From: Taiwanofungus camphoratus
Lineage: Eukaryota; Basidiomycota; Agaricomycetes; Polyporales; Taiwanofungaceae
Direction of reading: 5' to 3'
DNA length: 64,000 bases
Assembly (NCBI GenBank): GCA_003999685.1
Contig: CP021223.1
Coordinates: 1,240,001 to 1,304,000 of the forward strand
Under the pieces are notes generated by a model. That model was not told where the DNA came from and searched no databases. It worked only from the letters and a program-made list of their open reading frames with translations. This document shows positions 1 through 9,806 of the stretch, piece by piece. The stretch's first letter is position 1; each line of letters opens with the position of its first letter. A program made the position numbers and the translations under genes.

Positions 1-2376
1 ATGTCATTCCAGAACCAGTCTCTTCTGGCGATGGCAAATGTTCCCTGTGCTCCTGGATGGGCCATAGCTGGGGTGTCATGGCAAAGTCGAATAACTTCTC
101 TGCGCAAGTCGTCACTAGGGGGTACGTAGATTCGATTTTTGTACAGAATCAATCCATCCTGCACATCCCAATCGGCCAATGTTGTGTGCGCAAATCCAGT
201 GCCCTTGAATGGTGGTACTTTCCCCCGTTTTAAAGCGTCAATCGTCTCGATGACCATGCTGTCACGACTTCGGTGTTGCCAGATGCGCTCGATGAGGTCA
301 ACATTAACTGCCTTTGCAAACAGTGTTTCTGGTAAGAGGACAATGTCCTCATTGTCCCTCTCACCCCCTGGATGTCCTGGTCTACGTGATAGGGCGTCCG
401 CCACTACGAGTTGTTTACCCTTTCGATTCTCCAGTAGTAAGTCAAACTGCGATAGCAGCAGTTGCCATCGTGCCTGGTGTCGTGTTAGCCGTTGGGCTTC
501 TCTGAAGTATGTCAGGTTCTTGTGGTCCGTTATAACTGTGACCGGGTGCTTTGCGCCCTCCAGGTGGTGACGCCATTCCTCAAGTGCTCGTACGATTGCC
601 AGTAGTTCTCTATCATAGATCTGATAGTTCCGTTCTGCTTCCTTCAGCGATTTTGAAAGGAATGCCACCGGGTGAAGTTTCCCATCAGGGCCCTCCTGTT
701 GCAGTACTGCATCTGTTGCAACCAGTGAGGCATCGGCCTCAATTACAAACGGTTTCTCAGGGTCGGGCATGGTGAGTACTGGGGCCTCACAGAAATGGCG
801 TTTAAGTGCCTCGAAGGCTGCCTGGCACTTGTTCGACCAGTTTCAAGCTACCCCCTTCTTCTTAAGTGCATTCAGGGGGTGGGCGATGTTCGAGAATCTG
901 CGTATAAACCGTCAATAGTAATTGGCGAGGCCCAGGAATCGTTCCACGTCCTTGACTTTGGTCGGTATGGGCCATTCATCAATGCCCTGCAGCTTGCCAG
1001 TGTCCATATGGATGTGGCCCGGTGTGATGGTCATTCCCAGAAACTCAACTTCTTGTACATCGAAGGCACACTTTTCCGGTTTTACAAAGAGGTCCATCTC
1101 CTGCAAGCGTTGCAGTACCCGGCGTGTCCGTTCTCGGTGGATGGTAGCATCATCGGAGTAGATCAGGATGTCGTCCATGTAAATGGCTAACCATCCTTCC
1201 GCGAGCATGTCTTGAAACCCATCATTCATAAGCCGCTGGAAGGTGGCCGGGGCATTGCACATGCCGAAGAACATTACTGTTGGTTCAACTAGCTTCTTGG
1301 TTCCGTGGTGATTCACCATGAACACTCCCTTCCACTGGTCGCCCTCCCTGATGCGTACATTGTTGTAGCCATTTTGGAGGTCCAGCTTCATGAATATGGT
1401 TGCCTTTTGCAGGTTGTCGATGAGCTCTCCAATGAGTGGAAGTGGGTATGCATCCTTTACCGTGCTGTTGTTGAGGTATCGGTAATCCTGACAGGGCCTG
1501 AGTGTACCATCCTTTTTTGCCACAAAGAATGCTGGGGAGGCCATGGGTGACTTCGAGTCCCGTAGATATCCTTTCGCCAGGTTCTTGTCAAGGAACTTAT
1601 CCATCTCCGCTTGTTCAGCCAGGGATAATGCAATTACCCCACACTTTCTAGGTACAAAGTTAGGCTTTGTCTCCACAGCGTGGTCCCATGGTCTTGAATC
1701 AGGGAATCGAGCAGCGGCCGCCTTTTCAAAGCGGTCCCGGTAGTCGAGCAAGTACTCAGGCACCAGGTCTTCAATCTGTGGCCCCTTCTCAGGGGGTGTC
1801 AGTGGTGCACTTGTCTGCCTGGTGGTGGCTATGAACCATCTTGAGCCCTTTACATGGCTGTTCCGATCTAACGATGGTTGAGACTTCTTGGGTGGCTGCG
1901 GCAGGCCCATTTCATCGAATAGGGGTTCCGGTTGATCGTTGAACATGCCTAAGACCCCTTCTCCCCTTGTATAAGCACATAGGATGGTTTCTAGCTCGTC
2001 ATCATCCTCGTGTGCAGAGGCTCGGCACAATGGGATGCCGTCCATGGTAGGCTGGTCCATGATCCAAGCATAGTACCCCTGCCATTCCTTAATCCTGTCC
2101 GGGTCAACCGTGAGGGTCCCTTTTGGCCAATCGATCTGCGGGTTGACTTGAATCAACCAAGGGTTGCCCAGCACTACTTTGAGGTCCCCGATGTCTGATA
2201 CATAGAAGTTTGTGGGTATGTCATACCCTTCAAGCCGTATGCTCCCTTCAACTCGATGGGTAATCGGTCCACCCCTGTTGGGGGTCCCATCAATGGTCGT
2301 ACTTCGTACCTTCCAAGGTAGTGGTCGTGTGGGCAGTCCCCATTGTTCCACAAGGTCAGGGTGTATGAGGTTGGCA
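1..2376 (-). mobile_element. Ty3/gypsy element C, pol part (left fragment)
   Basis: Minus-strand pol of a Ty3/gypsy LTR retroelement. Reverse transcriptase lies at about 1000-1750, with an IYMDD catalytic box and the upstream LDLQNGYNN stretch typical of gypsy RT. RNase H follows at about 250-850 (DADASL, DREL, DHKNLTYF, then DALSRRPG). The first bases (about 1-100) encode the start of an integrase zinc-binding region; the integrase core lies outside the window. The other part of this element is at 26691-28295; element B2 (2381-26686) separates them, inserted just after the protease active-site motif. The element is a fossil with a small number of breaks besides that insertion. Confidence 0.9.
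912..2376 (-). CDS. Element C protease end and reverse transcriptase (fossil)
   Basis: A long open stretch on the minus strand. It begins in the C-terminal part of a retropepsin-like domain (ILxGNPWL-type flap near 2160) and runs through an acidic linker into RT. RT landmarks in order are CQDYRYLN, DLQNGYNN, FGMCNAPATFQ and YMDD, followed by the thumb/connection residues FLGLANYY. Retroelements use this enzyme to copy their RNA into DNA in the particle. It is the pol of an element broken by later insertions, not a host gene. Confidence 0.85.
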
Positions 2377-2380
2377 TCGG
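2377..2380. repeat. Target-site duplication of element B2 (left copy, TCGG)
   Basis: TCGG immediately precedes the LTR end TGATGTGCAC at 2381. The same four bases follow the other outer LTR end at 26687-26690. The matching pair flanks the whole 24.3-kb block and shows that B2 entered element C as one insertion. Confidence 0.85.
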
Positions 2381-5057
2381 TGATGTGCACTACAGCACTC
2401 CAACCCCTACTGGGTACGACCTAGAGAAGCTGGAAGGCTATAGAACTAGTTAGTGTGGAGGGGAGAGTCAGCAGCAAAGGGTTCCCGATCTCAAATGGGT
2501 CAAGAGACGTCTACGAAGGTCTTCGACAACCCTCTACGTGTGTCGCGACTGCTCGACGTAGCTTCGATGCGCTACTATGCTGTACTATACTAGGGAGGGG
2601 CTTAAAGGTGAGAACTTAGCTGATATACAACCCTTTGATGTGGCTCGAAGGCGGGCGTAAGACTGAACGCAACTTCTTCGACGGATGTCGAAGACTGACG
2701 AGACGCAAGCCTTCAAGATACTGTAGAAGGCAGATAGTAGACGCAACTCTTCGAACGTAATCGAAGACGGAAGGACGCAGTAGAATGCAGTAGGTGGCTA
2801 AATCGAAGGTGCTCTTCTTGAGCTCTGCAGGATAGGGGAAAACTTCTCCGTTGTTCCGAGACACCATACATCGCATTTATACTACTGTACTATAATGTAA
2901 GGCGCATCGGGAGTGGCATAGTACGAGTGGCATCCTAACTTCTTGCGTACTACAAATTATGGAGTGGCATGAAATATACTAAGACAAGACCTGGGGCCGT
3001 AGCGTTATCGAGTACATCGAGTGGCGCATCGTAGCAAATCGAGCGATATCGGAGTGGCGAGACCGGTCACGTGCGAGGACATTGAGTGGCAACTGCGTGT
3101 GGTGTATTGTGCGTAGAGGGACCGGTGATACGACCTAGGGGACCCTGGTACCTAGGGAGTGCTCCGCAACGTGGCTGTGGGGTAGTGTGATAACTGTGAG
3201 GGTGTGAGGGTAGGAGCTACAACCTGTATGATACCGGGAAACCTGTATGTCTTGTTTTTGTAAGTAGGGGAGTAAGGGGTCAAGGGTCCTGCACAACAGG
3301 ATCTTGTTCCTAAGTGCTAGACTATCCCTAAGGCCTTGTGAGGCCCTCCGAAGTACGCAAAGTCCTTCGAGATTCTGCGAAGTCCTTCGAAGTTTTAGCT
3401 AAATCGCGCGAGCTGACTTCGTAGGCTGTATAGAATTAGGGAGCAATAAGCCAATGGACTATAATTTCTACTAAGCGGCAGAGGGTACGAGACTGCTGCG
3501 AAGTCCTTTTAGCTAGAGTTAGCTAAAGGGTGTAAGGCTTAGAGGTTTGTTAGAGCGAGGTGGGCGAGGTTTGGCTGGCGTAGGAGACTTGTAGGAGAGG
3601 TCGGATGGTTCGGAGAGCTAATACTTGGAATAGGAATGAGGGAACGAGGTTGCTGGAAGCTCTGAAGTGTCTGATGACGTCGAGGTGTGGGTCGGAGAGT
3701 TCGAGGGCGTAGAGAGATGTACTATAGCCTGTAATGAAGGCTATGGGGGAGTCGTAGGGATGACGCAACGTGAGCCTAAGGGTATAACTAAGGCGGAGGC
3801 CCACCGGATAGGTGCTATAAGAGGTGCTGAAGGGCACGAAGTCACGGCGACTTCGTAGATCGTAGTGCGTAGTTCGGGAAGCGTAGACGTAGTTCGTAGA
3901 TATATCGTGAGCGTAGACGTAGTTCAAAGGTACTGAAACGGAGCTGGGGTGGAGACTTAGGGACCTTGGGACCGTTCCTAAGGTTGTACTCGCGGCGCTT
4001 TCCTGAGATCGGAGCTACAGGGGAACTGGTATTCCAAAGAGAGAAGCGTACACTGAGGGGTCTCTCTCGTACATAGTAAACTACCTCTGACTAAATAGGG
4101 GAGTGTGAGGTGAACTAATCTTGCGCGAAGTGATCCTTACGAGTCCGAAATGTGTACTAAAACGCATGGACTCCGAAGTGAACATGAGGGGGATAGGAAC
4201 TATTTAGGAACTGAAACAGGGGAACTACGAACGGTAGAAAGGTGACAAACTTCATTCACGAGGGCGGGATGACTATCCGAGAGCAGCCATGCGCCGTGAT
4301 CACCTATCTTAGCGGGCTAAGAGCGCACGAAGTTCTTAGCAGCGGGACTTGGCCTAATCGGGGCAGGAGGTGTCCTAACTGGGTGGAGGGCCATATGGGT
4401 ACGCCCTAGGATGACCTTATGGCATAGGATCGAGACCCATGGGGGTGCACAAGGCTTTCTAAGTCCAACTTCCGGAACTTCGGACCGTTTCGGAGCCTAT
4501 CAGAGGTAACTGCAATCACAAGAGCTAGGAGAGACTTAGCTAAGACTTCTCAGCTAAGCCCGGGATGAGTGACGTAGTAGATAGGACCTAGATCCAATGG
4601 AACAGTATGGGAGGGCCGGCAGTGTCCGATAGTGGACTTAGCAGGAGTTAGGGACTTCGCGTCTAGCATTCGAAATCTCGTAGCACCTCGTGTGACTTTG
4701 CAAGACTTCGTAGGGTGTTAGGAGGGTTTAGGAAGGAGAGGGGGCGTTAGGAATATTATAGGAACCTATCCCTCCTGTCGTAGGCTGTAGGAGAGTCTTA
4801 GAGTGGTCGGTTGGGGGATCAGAAAGCTCCTAAAATCGCGATTCGGGGCCCAGGAGGCTACGGGACTCATCACCGGTGCACTGGAACATCGGACCGGAAC
4901 TGGCGGAGTGGCGGTGGCGTGATTCGAGGCTATCGGAGAGTCCCGCGGTGGCTTTTCGGGCTGTATCGGACATGTCGAGTGGCGTCGAAGCCATGACTAA
5001 GGTCCTAGGGTCGAGTGAGGGCGCTCCGTGGGGCCTAGAAGGGCCTGGTGCCTATCA
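2381..5057 (-). repeat. 3' LTR of element B2 (contains a solo LTR insert)
   Basis: Matches 25761-26686 end to end once the inserted solo LTR and its TSD are removed; both then measure 926 bp. Ends are TGAT...ATCA. The element side (5058 upward) is bordered by a purine tract on the minus strand, as expected for a 3' LTR in this orientation. Confidence 0.9.
3126..4872 (-). mobile_element. Solo LTR of family B (minus orientation) inside the B2 3' LTR
   Basis: A 1747-bp LTR in inverted orientation relative to the B1 5' LTR (8020-9766). It has the same length and no difference in any stretch I compared. It is flanked by a perfect CCGG duplication at 3122-3125 and 4873-4876; the uninterrupted site is seen in the other B2 LTR near 26500. 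No internal region remains, so it is a solo LTR left by LTR-LTR recombination, or a converted copy. The two nearly identical inverted LTRs are only 3.1 kb apart. Confidence 0.9.
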
Positions 5058-5094
5058 TCTCCTCCTTTTTGGAATTTGGACCGTCCTCGGTCCA
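5058..5094 (-). promoter_or_regulatory. B2 3' polypurine tract with upstream hairpin
   Basis: On the minus strand a perfect 6-bp hairpin, TGGACC-GAGGAC-GGTCCA, is followed by about 18 A/G-rich bases ending AAAAAGGAGGAGA directly against the LTR start TGATAGG. The purine run is the expected plus-strand primer of reverse transcription. The hairpin and spacing recur inside B2 pol at about 20791-20823 and twice in element B1. Confidence 0.8.
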
Positions 5095-5296
5095 CACGTG
5101 ACGCCTAGAAGCTTGGTGGATGTGACTGGATCGAAGCTTTTATGGGGACCTGCGCGGTTCCGACCTTCTTGTGACTCGTGCCGATCACGTGCCGTTGAGG
5201 AGGATTTAAGCCGGAGCGACTTAGCTGTTTTTCTTCGCTCGTTGTTCCACATTCGACACGCTCCCCCTCTTCTACATCGGCCTCCTCTTCCTTACA

Positions 5297-6663
5297 ATGC
5301 CTTCTCGTTCTGCTACCCCCGCTGTCGTCGCTTCGCGCGTTCAGCGCGCTCGGGACCGTCTGATCGTGGTGCTCGATACACCCTGTGCCGACACCATCCC
5401 CGAGGAGGTCAAAGCTTGGGCGCAGGACATTGCGGATTTGCTGGTACGTCTCTTATCAGCTCGTCCTTTCCTATTTGCTAACTACCTCTGTCGTAGAGTA
5501 CGTATTGCAAGGCACGGGGGCCCGTTGAGGATGTGGAGGTGGATGAGCGTGTGTCGACGCTGGTTGGCGAGCTCGCCGAGATTGCCGCCGAGTCGTGGGC
5601 CGTGTGGGTCCGCGATGAATGGCCAGCCCTGGCCACTGCGATCGACGCCGTCACTGCTCGTCGCATTGAAGAGGAGAGGCGTCGCAAAGAAGAGGCACGC
5701 CTCCGTGCTGCTGCGGCCGAGGCTCGTCGTGTCGAAGAAGAACACCGCCAAGAAGAAGCCGCGCGTGTGGCTCGGGAGTGTGAGGAGGAGGAGGCTGCCC
5801 TTCAACGAGAGGCGGAGGAGGCCGCGCAGTTGGCCGATGCCGACGTGTCTAGGATGGTGGAGGGTACTGGGGAGCACGTCGAAGGGGCCGCTGCCACTTC
5901 GAAGGGAAAGAAACGGGCTCGGGATGATGACGCTGTGGCGGTATGTTACGGAGTCTTGCCCTCCTATTCGATTACTGACCGGCTTGTAGAAGGCGTCGAA
6001 GAGCGACCGTGACGGCTCAACGGCGCCCGAGACTAACTGGGCACGAGTCGTGCGGATGAAGCAGCAGGCGGGGGAAAAGGTATGTGATTTGTTTCTTCAG
6101 CTATTCTCCTGAGCTAATACTTCTTCGTAGTGCGATCGATGTCGTATCCGCATTCAGACCGTCGAGTGTGTCTGGGCGGAGGGCGCCACTGCGTGTGAGC
6201 GGTGCATCCAGGCAGCGCAGGGCTGCTATTTCGGTGGGGTCTCGGTCTTGGGTCGTACGAAGAAGACTCACGGTGGTGCGAAGAAGCAGGGTGAGTCTTC
6301 TTCTTCTTTCTTGCGTTTGTCCCTGACTTGTCTTTCTCTGCAGCCCCCTCTCCTTCGCCTGGACCTTCGACGGGAGAGGTCAGCGGATCGAAGCGCCGTC
6401 GAGTGGCCCAGCCGCCTCACCCCACTATCAAGGTTCCCCTGGATGGCGGTAGTCATCTGGGCCTCGAGCAGGACGACCTGGACTCGCTCGACCTCGATGA
6501 GCAGTCACGCACCGCCATCCGCATGATTCGGGCGGAGCGCGCGAACATTGCATTTCGCCGCGCCATGCTCCATAACCTCGACCTGGAGCTGATTCGCATG
6601 GAACAGGAGGCGATTGCGGGCGGCGGCTTCGACGTGGGTGCTGAGTCGGGCAATGAGGAGTAG
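5297..6663 (+). CDS. Antisense accessory gene of element B2, six-cysteine protein
   Basis: Runs opposite to B2 gag-pol, between the end of integrase and the 3' LTR. Open blocks are separated by short GT-AG introns, for example near 5442-5494. Visible parts are an N-terminal helical region, a long charged coiled coil rich in Arg/Glu at about 5690-5860, a KKRARDDD basic patch, a cysteine block at 6131-6226 with spacing C-x2-C-x8-C-x8-C-x2-C-x6-C, and a C-terminal helical part ending near 6663. An intron lies immediately before the first cysteine, as in the B1 counterpart. The spacing resembles fungal Zn2Cys6 domains but has a longer first loop. DNA binding is inference; function unknown. Confidence 0.7.
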
Positions 6664-7057
6664 TCGTTGTCTTGTGGCAGGTCGTGGTCTTTGTACTATA
6701 GAAAATTTAAACATTCTTTGTCCCAATTGTGAAATGCGTGTTAGAAGGAAATAGAAGCGTTCGAAGAAGAAGAACATATCGAAGGACTTGGTAAGAAAAA
6801 TGGTAGCGTTGGTAGGCTCAGTTTGTCATCACTGCCTAGGAGGACTCGTAGAATGTGAGCCTCCGCGCAACGTTCAAATCGAAACGTTCGTAGAACGTCG
6901 AAGCGATATCGCGACTTAGTCGAGTTGAATCGTGTATGGTACAGGTAAAAATGACGCTAGATCAAATAGAAAGAGAGGTGAAATCAAGCATATAGTAAGA
7001 GAAACAAGACCATTGAAAGTACGCATCATAGTAGTATAAGTAAAGAGACAGGGGCTT
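6664..7057. other. Non-coding spacer between convergent B2 genes
   Basis: Separates the end of the antisense accessory gene from the end of pol; both read towards this 394-bp AT-richer stretch. No ORF or repeat is evident. It probably holds the 3' ends of both transcripts. Confidence 0.5.
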
Positions 7058-8018
7058 CTACTGCTCGCTTTCTTTGACGTCTTCGACGATGTCATCGTCG
7101 TCGTCGCCGAGCGAATTGGATCGTTCAAGTTCTCGAAGACGCTCAGTTGAGATGTCTTCTAGGTTGTCTGGGATAGGGATGGATTGTCGAGCGAAGTAGG
7201 GGATGACTCGAAATGCTGCGATGGGCCGATCGAGGACTGTGCCGTCCAGTTCGCAGATGATGTACGCGCCGCCCCTGTTGCGTGAGACAACGATGAGGGG
7301 GCCTAAGTAGCGGGGGTGCATCTTGCTATTCAGGGACTTCTCGATCTTTGTGTTTCGTACGAGCACTAAGTCTCCTCGTTTGAAATTAAAGTCCTTGATC
7401 GAGTGCTCGTGCTCCTTTTCGAAGCGAAGTGCTGCTGTTCGACGGGCTTCGTAGACCTTCGAGCTGAGTTCGGCTACTTGCTCTACGCGCTTCTGGAGCG
7501 CGATTGCTCTACGTGTGATGAGATCTGTCGTAGAAAGAATTGAAGTGGGAGGGGGCTGAAGGTACGTGGCTTCTACGATGTTGAGAGGGATAAGGGGGTG
7601 GGTGCCCGTTACCGCAAAGTACGGTGAGCAACCCATGCGTCGTCGAGTCGTAATGCGTTCGGACCAGAATACGAAGTACGCCACGCGAGACCACTTCTTC
7701 TCGTCTCCGTTGGCGGTTTTGAACAAGGCTTGTCTTGTGCTGAAGTGCGGTCGTTCGACGAGTCCGTTCGCTCTAGAGTTGTAGCCGCTGATTCGAATGT
7801 GGTTGATGTGGTATTTTTTCGACAGATAGTCTGCCGCTTTGATAAATGCTGCACCATTGTCCGTAACGATCTCGCTGAGTGCGCCCCATCAACAGAGGAT
7901 GTCTTCGAAGATCCAGTCAGCGAGTGCTGACGCTGTTTCTTTTCGAAGCATTCGAAACTCCGGGTACGTCGTGAGAGAGCATCTTCCTTGTACAAGGTAT
8001 TTGTATCCACCTGATGCG
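7058..8018 (-). CDS. Element B2 integrase, C-terminal part (fossil)
   Basis: Continuation of B2 pol cut off by the B1 insertion at 8019/20327. It resembles the B1 integrase: a VQGRCSL...YPEFRMLRKE core, the catalytic-core glutamate region RANGLVERPHF-like near 7750, and a C-terminal domain with GDLVLVRN and a P-R-Y-L-G-P motif, the GPY/F-type module of Ty3/gypsy integrases. Part of a broken element. Confidence 0.8.
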
Positions 8019-8019
8019 G
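8016..8019. repeat. Target-site duplication of element B1 (left copy, GCGG)
   Basis: GCGG at 8016-8019 precedes the LTR start TGATGAG; the same GCGG follows the other LTR end at 20327-20330. Bases outside the pair read in one frame through the B2 integrase on the minus strand, which confirms the insertion point. Confidence 0.9.
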
Positions 8020-9766
8020 TGATGAGTCCCGTAGCCTCCTGGGCCCCGAATCGCGATTTTAGGAGCTTTCTGATCCCCCAACCGACCACTCTAAGACTCT
8101 CCTACAGCCTACGACAGGAGGGATAGGTTCCTATAATATTCCTAACGCCCCCTCTCCTTCCTAAACCCTCCTAACACCCTACGAAGTCTTGCAAAGTCAC
8201 ACGAGGTGCTACGAGATTTCGAATGCTAGACGCGAAGTCCCTAACTCCTGCTAAGTCCACTATCGGACACTGCCGGCCCTCCCATACTGTTCCATTGGAT
8301 CTAGGTCCTATCTACTACGTCACTCATCCCGGGCTTAGCTGAGAAGTCTTAGCTAAGTCTCTCCTAGCTCTTGTGATTGCAGTTACCTCTGATAGGCTCC
8401 GAAACGGTCCGAAGTTCCGGAAGTTGGACTTAGAAAGCCTTGTGCACCCCCATGGGTCTCGATCCTATGCCATAAGGTCATCCTAGGGCGTACCCATATG
8501 GCCCTCCACCCAGTTAGGACACCTCCTGCCCCGATTAGGCCAAGTCCCGCTGCTAAGAACTTCGTGCGCTCTTAGCCCGCTAAGATAGGTGATCACGGCG
8601 CATGGCTGCTCTCGGATAGTCATCCCGCCCTCGTGAATGAAGTTTGTCACCTTTCTACCGTTCGTAGTTCCCCTGTTTCAGTTCCTAAATAGTTCCTATC
8701 CCCCTCATGTTCACTTCGGAGTCCATGCGTTTTAGTACACATTTCGGACTCGTAAGGATCACTTCGCGCAAGATTAGTTCACCTCACACTCCCCTATTTA
8801 GTCAGAGGTAGTTTACTATGTACGAGAGAGACCCCTCAGTGTACGCTTCTCTCTTTGGAATACCAGTTCCCCTGTAGCTCCGATCTCAGGAAAGCGCCGC
8901 GAGTACAACCTTAGGAACGGTCCCAAGGTCCCTAAGTCTCCACCCCAGCTCCGTTTCAGTACCTTTGAACTACGTCTACGCTCACGATATATCTACGAAC
9001 TACGTCTACGCTTCCCGAACTACGCACTACGATCTACGAAGTCGCCGTGACTTCGTGCCCTTCAGCACCTCTTATAGCACCTATCCGGTGGGCCTCCGCC
9101 TTAGTTATACCCTTAGGCTCACGTTGCGTCATCCCTACGACTCCCCCATAGCCTTCATTACAGGCTATAGTACATCTCTCTACGCCCTCGAACTCTCCGA
9201 CCCACACCTCGACGTCATCAGACACTTCAGAGCTTCCAGCAACCTCGTTCCCTCATTCCTATTCCAAGTATTAGCTCTCCGAACCATCCGACCTCTCCTA
9301 CAAGTCTCCTACGCCAGCCAAACCTCGCCCACCTCGCTCTAACAAACCTCTAAGCCTTACACCCTTTAGCTAACTCTAGCTAAAAGGACTTCGCAGCAGT
9401 CTCGTACCCTCTGCCGCTTAGTAGAAATTATAGTCCATTGGCTTATTGCTCCCTAATTCTATACAGCCTACGAAGTCAGCTCGCGCGATTTAGCTAAAAC
9501 TTCGAAGGACTTCGCAGAATCTCGAAGGACTTTGCGTACTTCGGAGGGCCTCACAAGGCCTTAGGGATAGTCTAGCACTTAGGAACAAGATCCTGTTGTG
9601 CAGGACCCTTGACCCCTTACTCCCCTACTTACAAAAACAAGACATACAGGTTTCCCGGTATCATACAGGTTGTAGCTCCTACCCTCACACCCTCACAGTT
9701 ATCACACTACCCCACAGCCACGTTGCGGAGCACTCCCTAGGTACCAGGGTCCCCTAGGTCGTATCA
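8020..9766 (+). repeat. 5' LTR of element B1
   Basis: 1747 bp with TGAT...ATCA ends, followed by TTTC and the primer-binding site. It has a region dense in CTACG/CTTCG words around 8960-9060. It matches the inverted solo LTR at 3126-4872 without visible difference, but differs from its own partner at 18629-20326. Confidence 0.92.
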
Positions 9767-9770
9767 TTTC

Positions 9771-9782
9771 TGGAGCCCACCG
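9771..9782 (+). promoter_or_regulatory. Primer-binding site of element B1
   Basis: TGGAGCCCACCG lies four bases after the 5' LTR. The TGG start fits pairing with a tRNA 3' CCA end. Element B2 has the identical 12 bases at the same distance, although its LTR is unrelated. I cannot name the tRNA without a tRNA set. Confidence 0.7.
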
Positions 9783-9806
9783 TGAGGGGGAGCAGTCAAG
9801 ATTTCA

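Noticed and set aside
3550-3927. 125-codon open frame, identical to one at 8965-9342 on the other strand
   Set aside because: Both lie in the same part of family-B LTRs; identity comes from the repeat. The 3' LTR copy does not keep it, and composition is repetitive.
4873-8019. Possible inversion of this segment between the two inverted LTRs
   Set aside because: TSDs on both LTR copies match, and the B2 integrase part is in the orientation expected from B2 gag-pol, so no net inversion has occurred.
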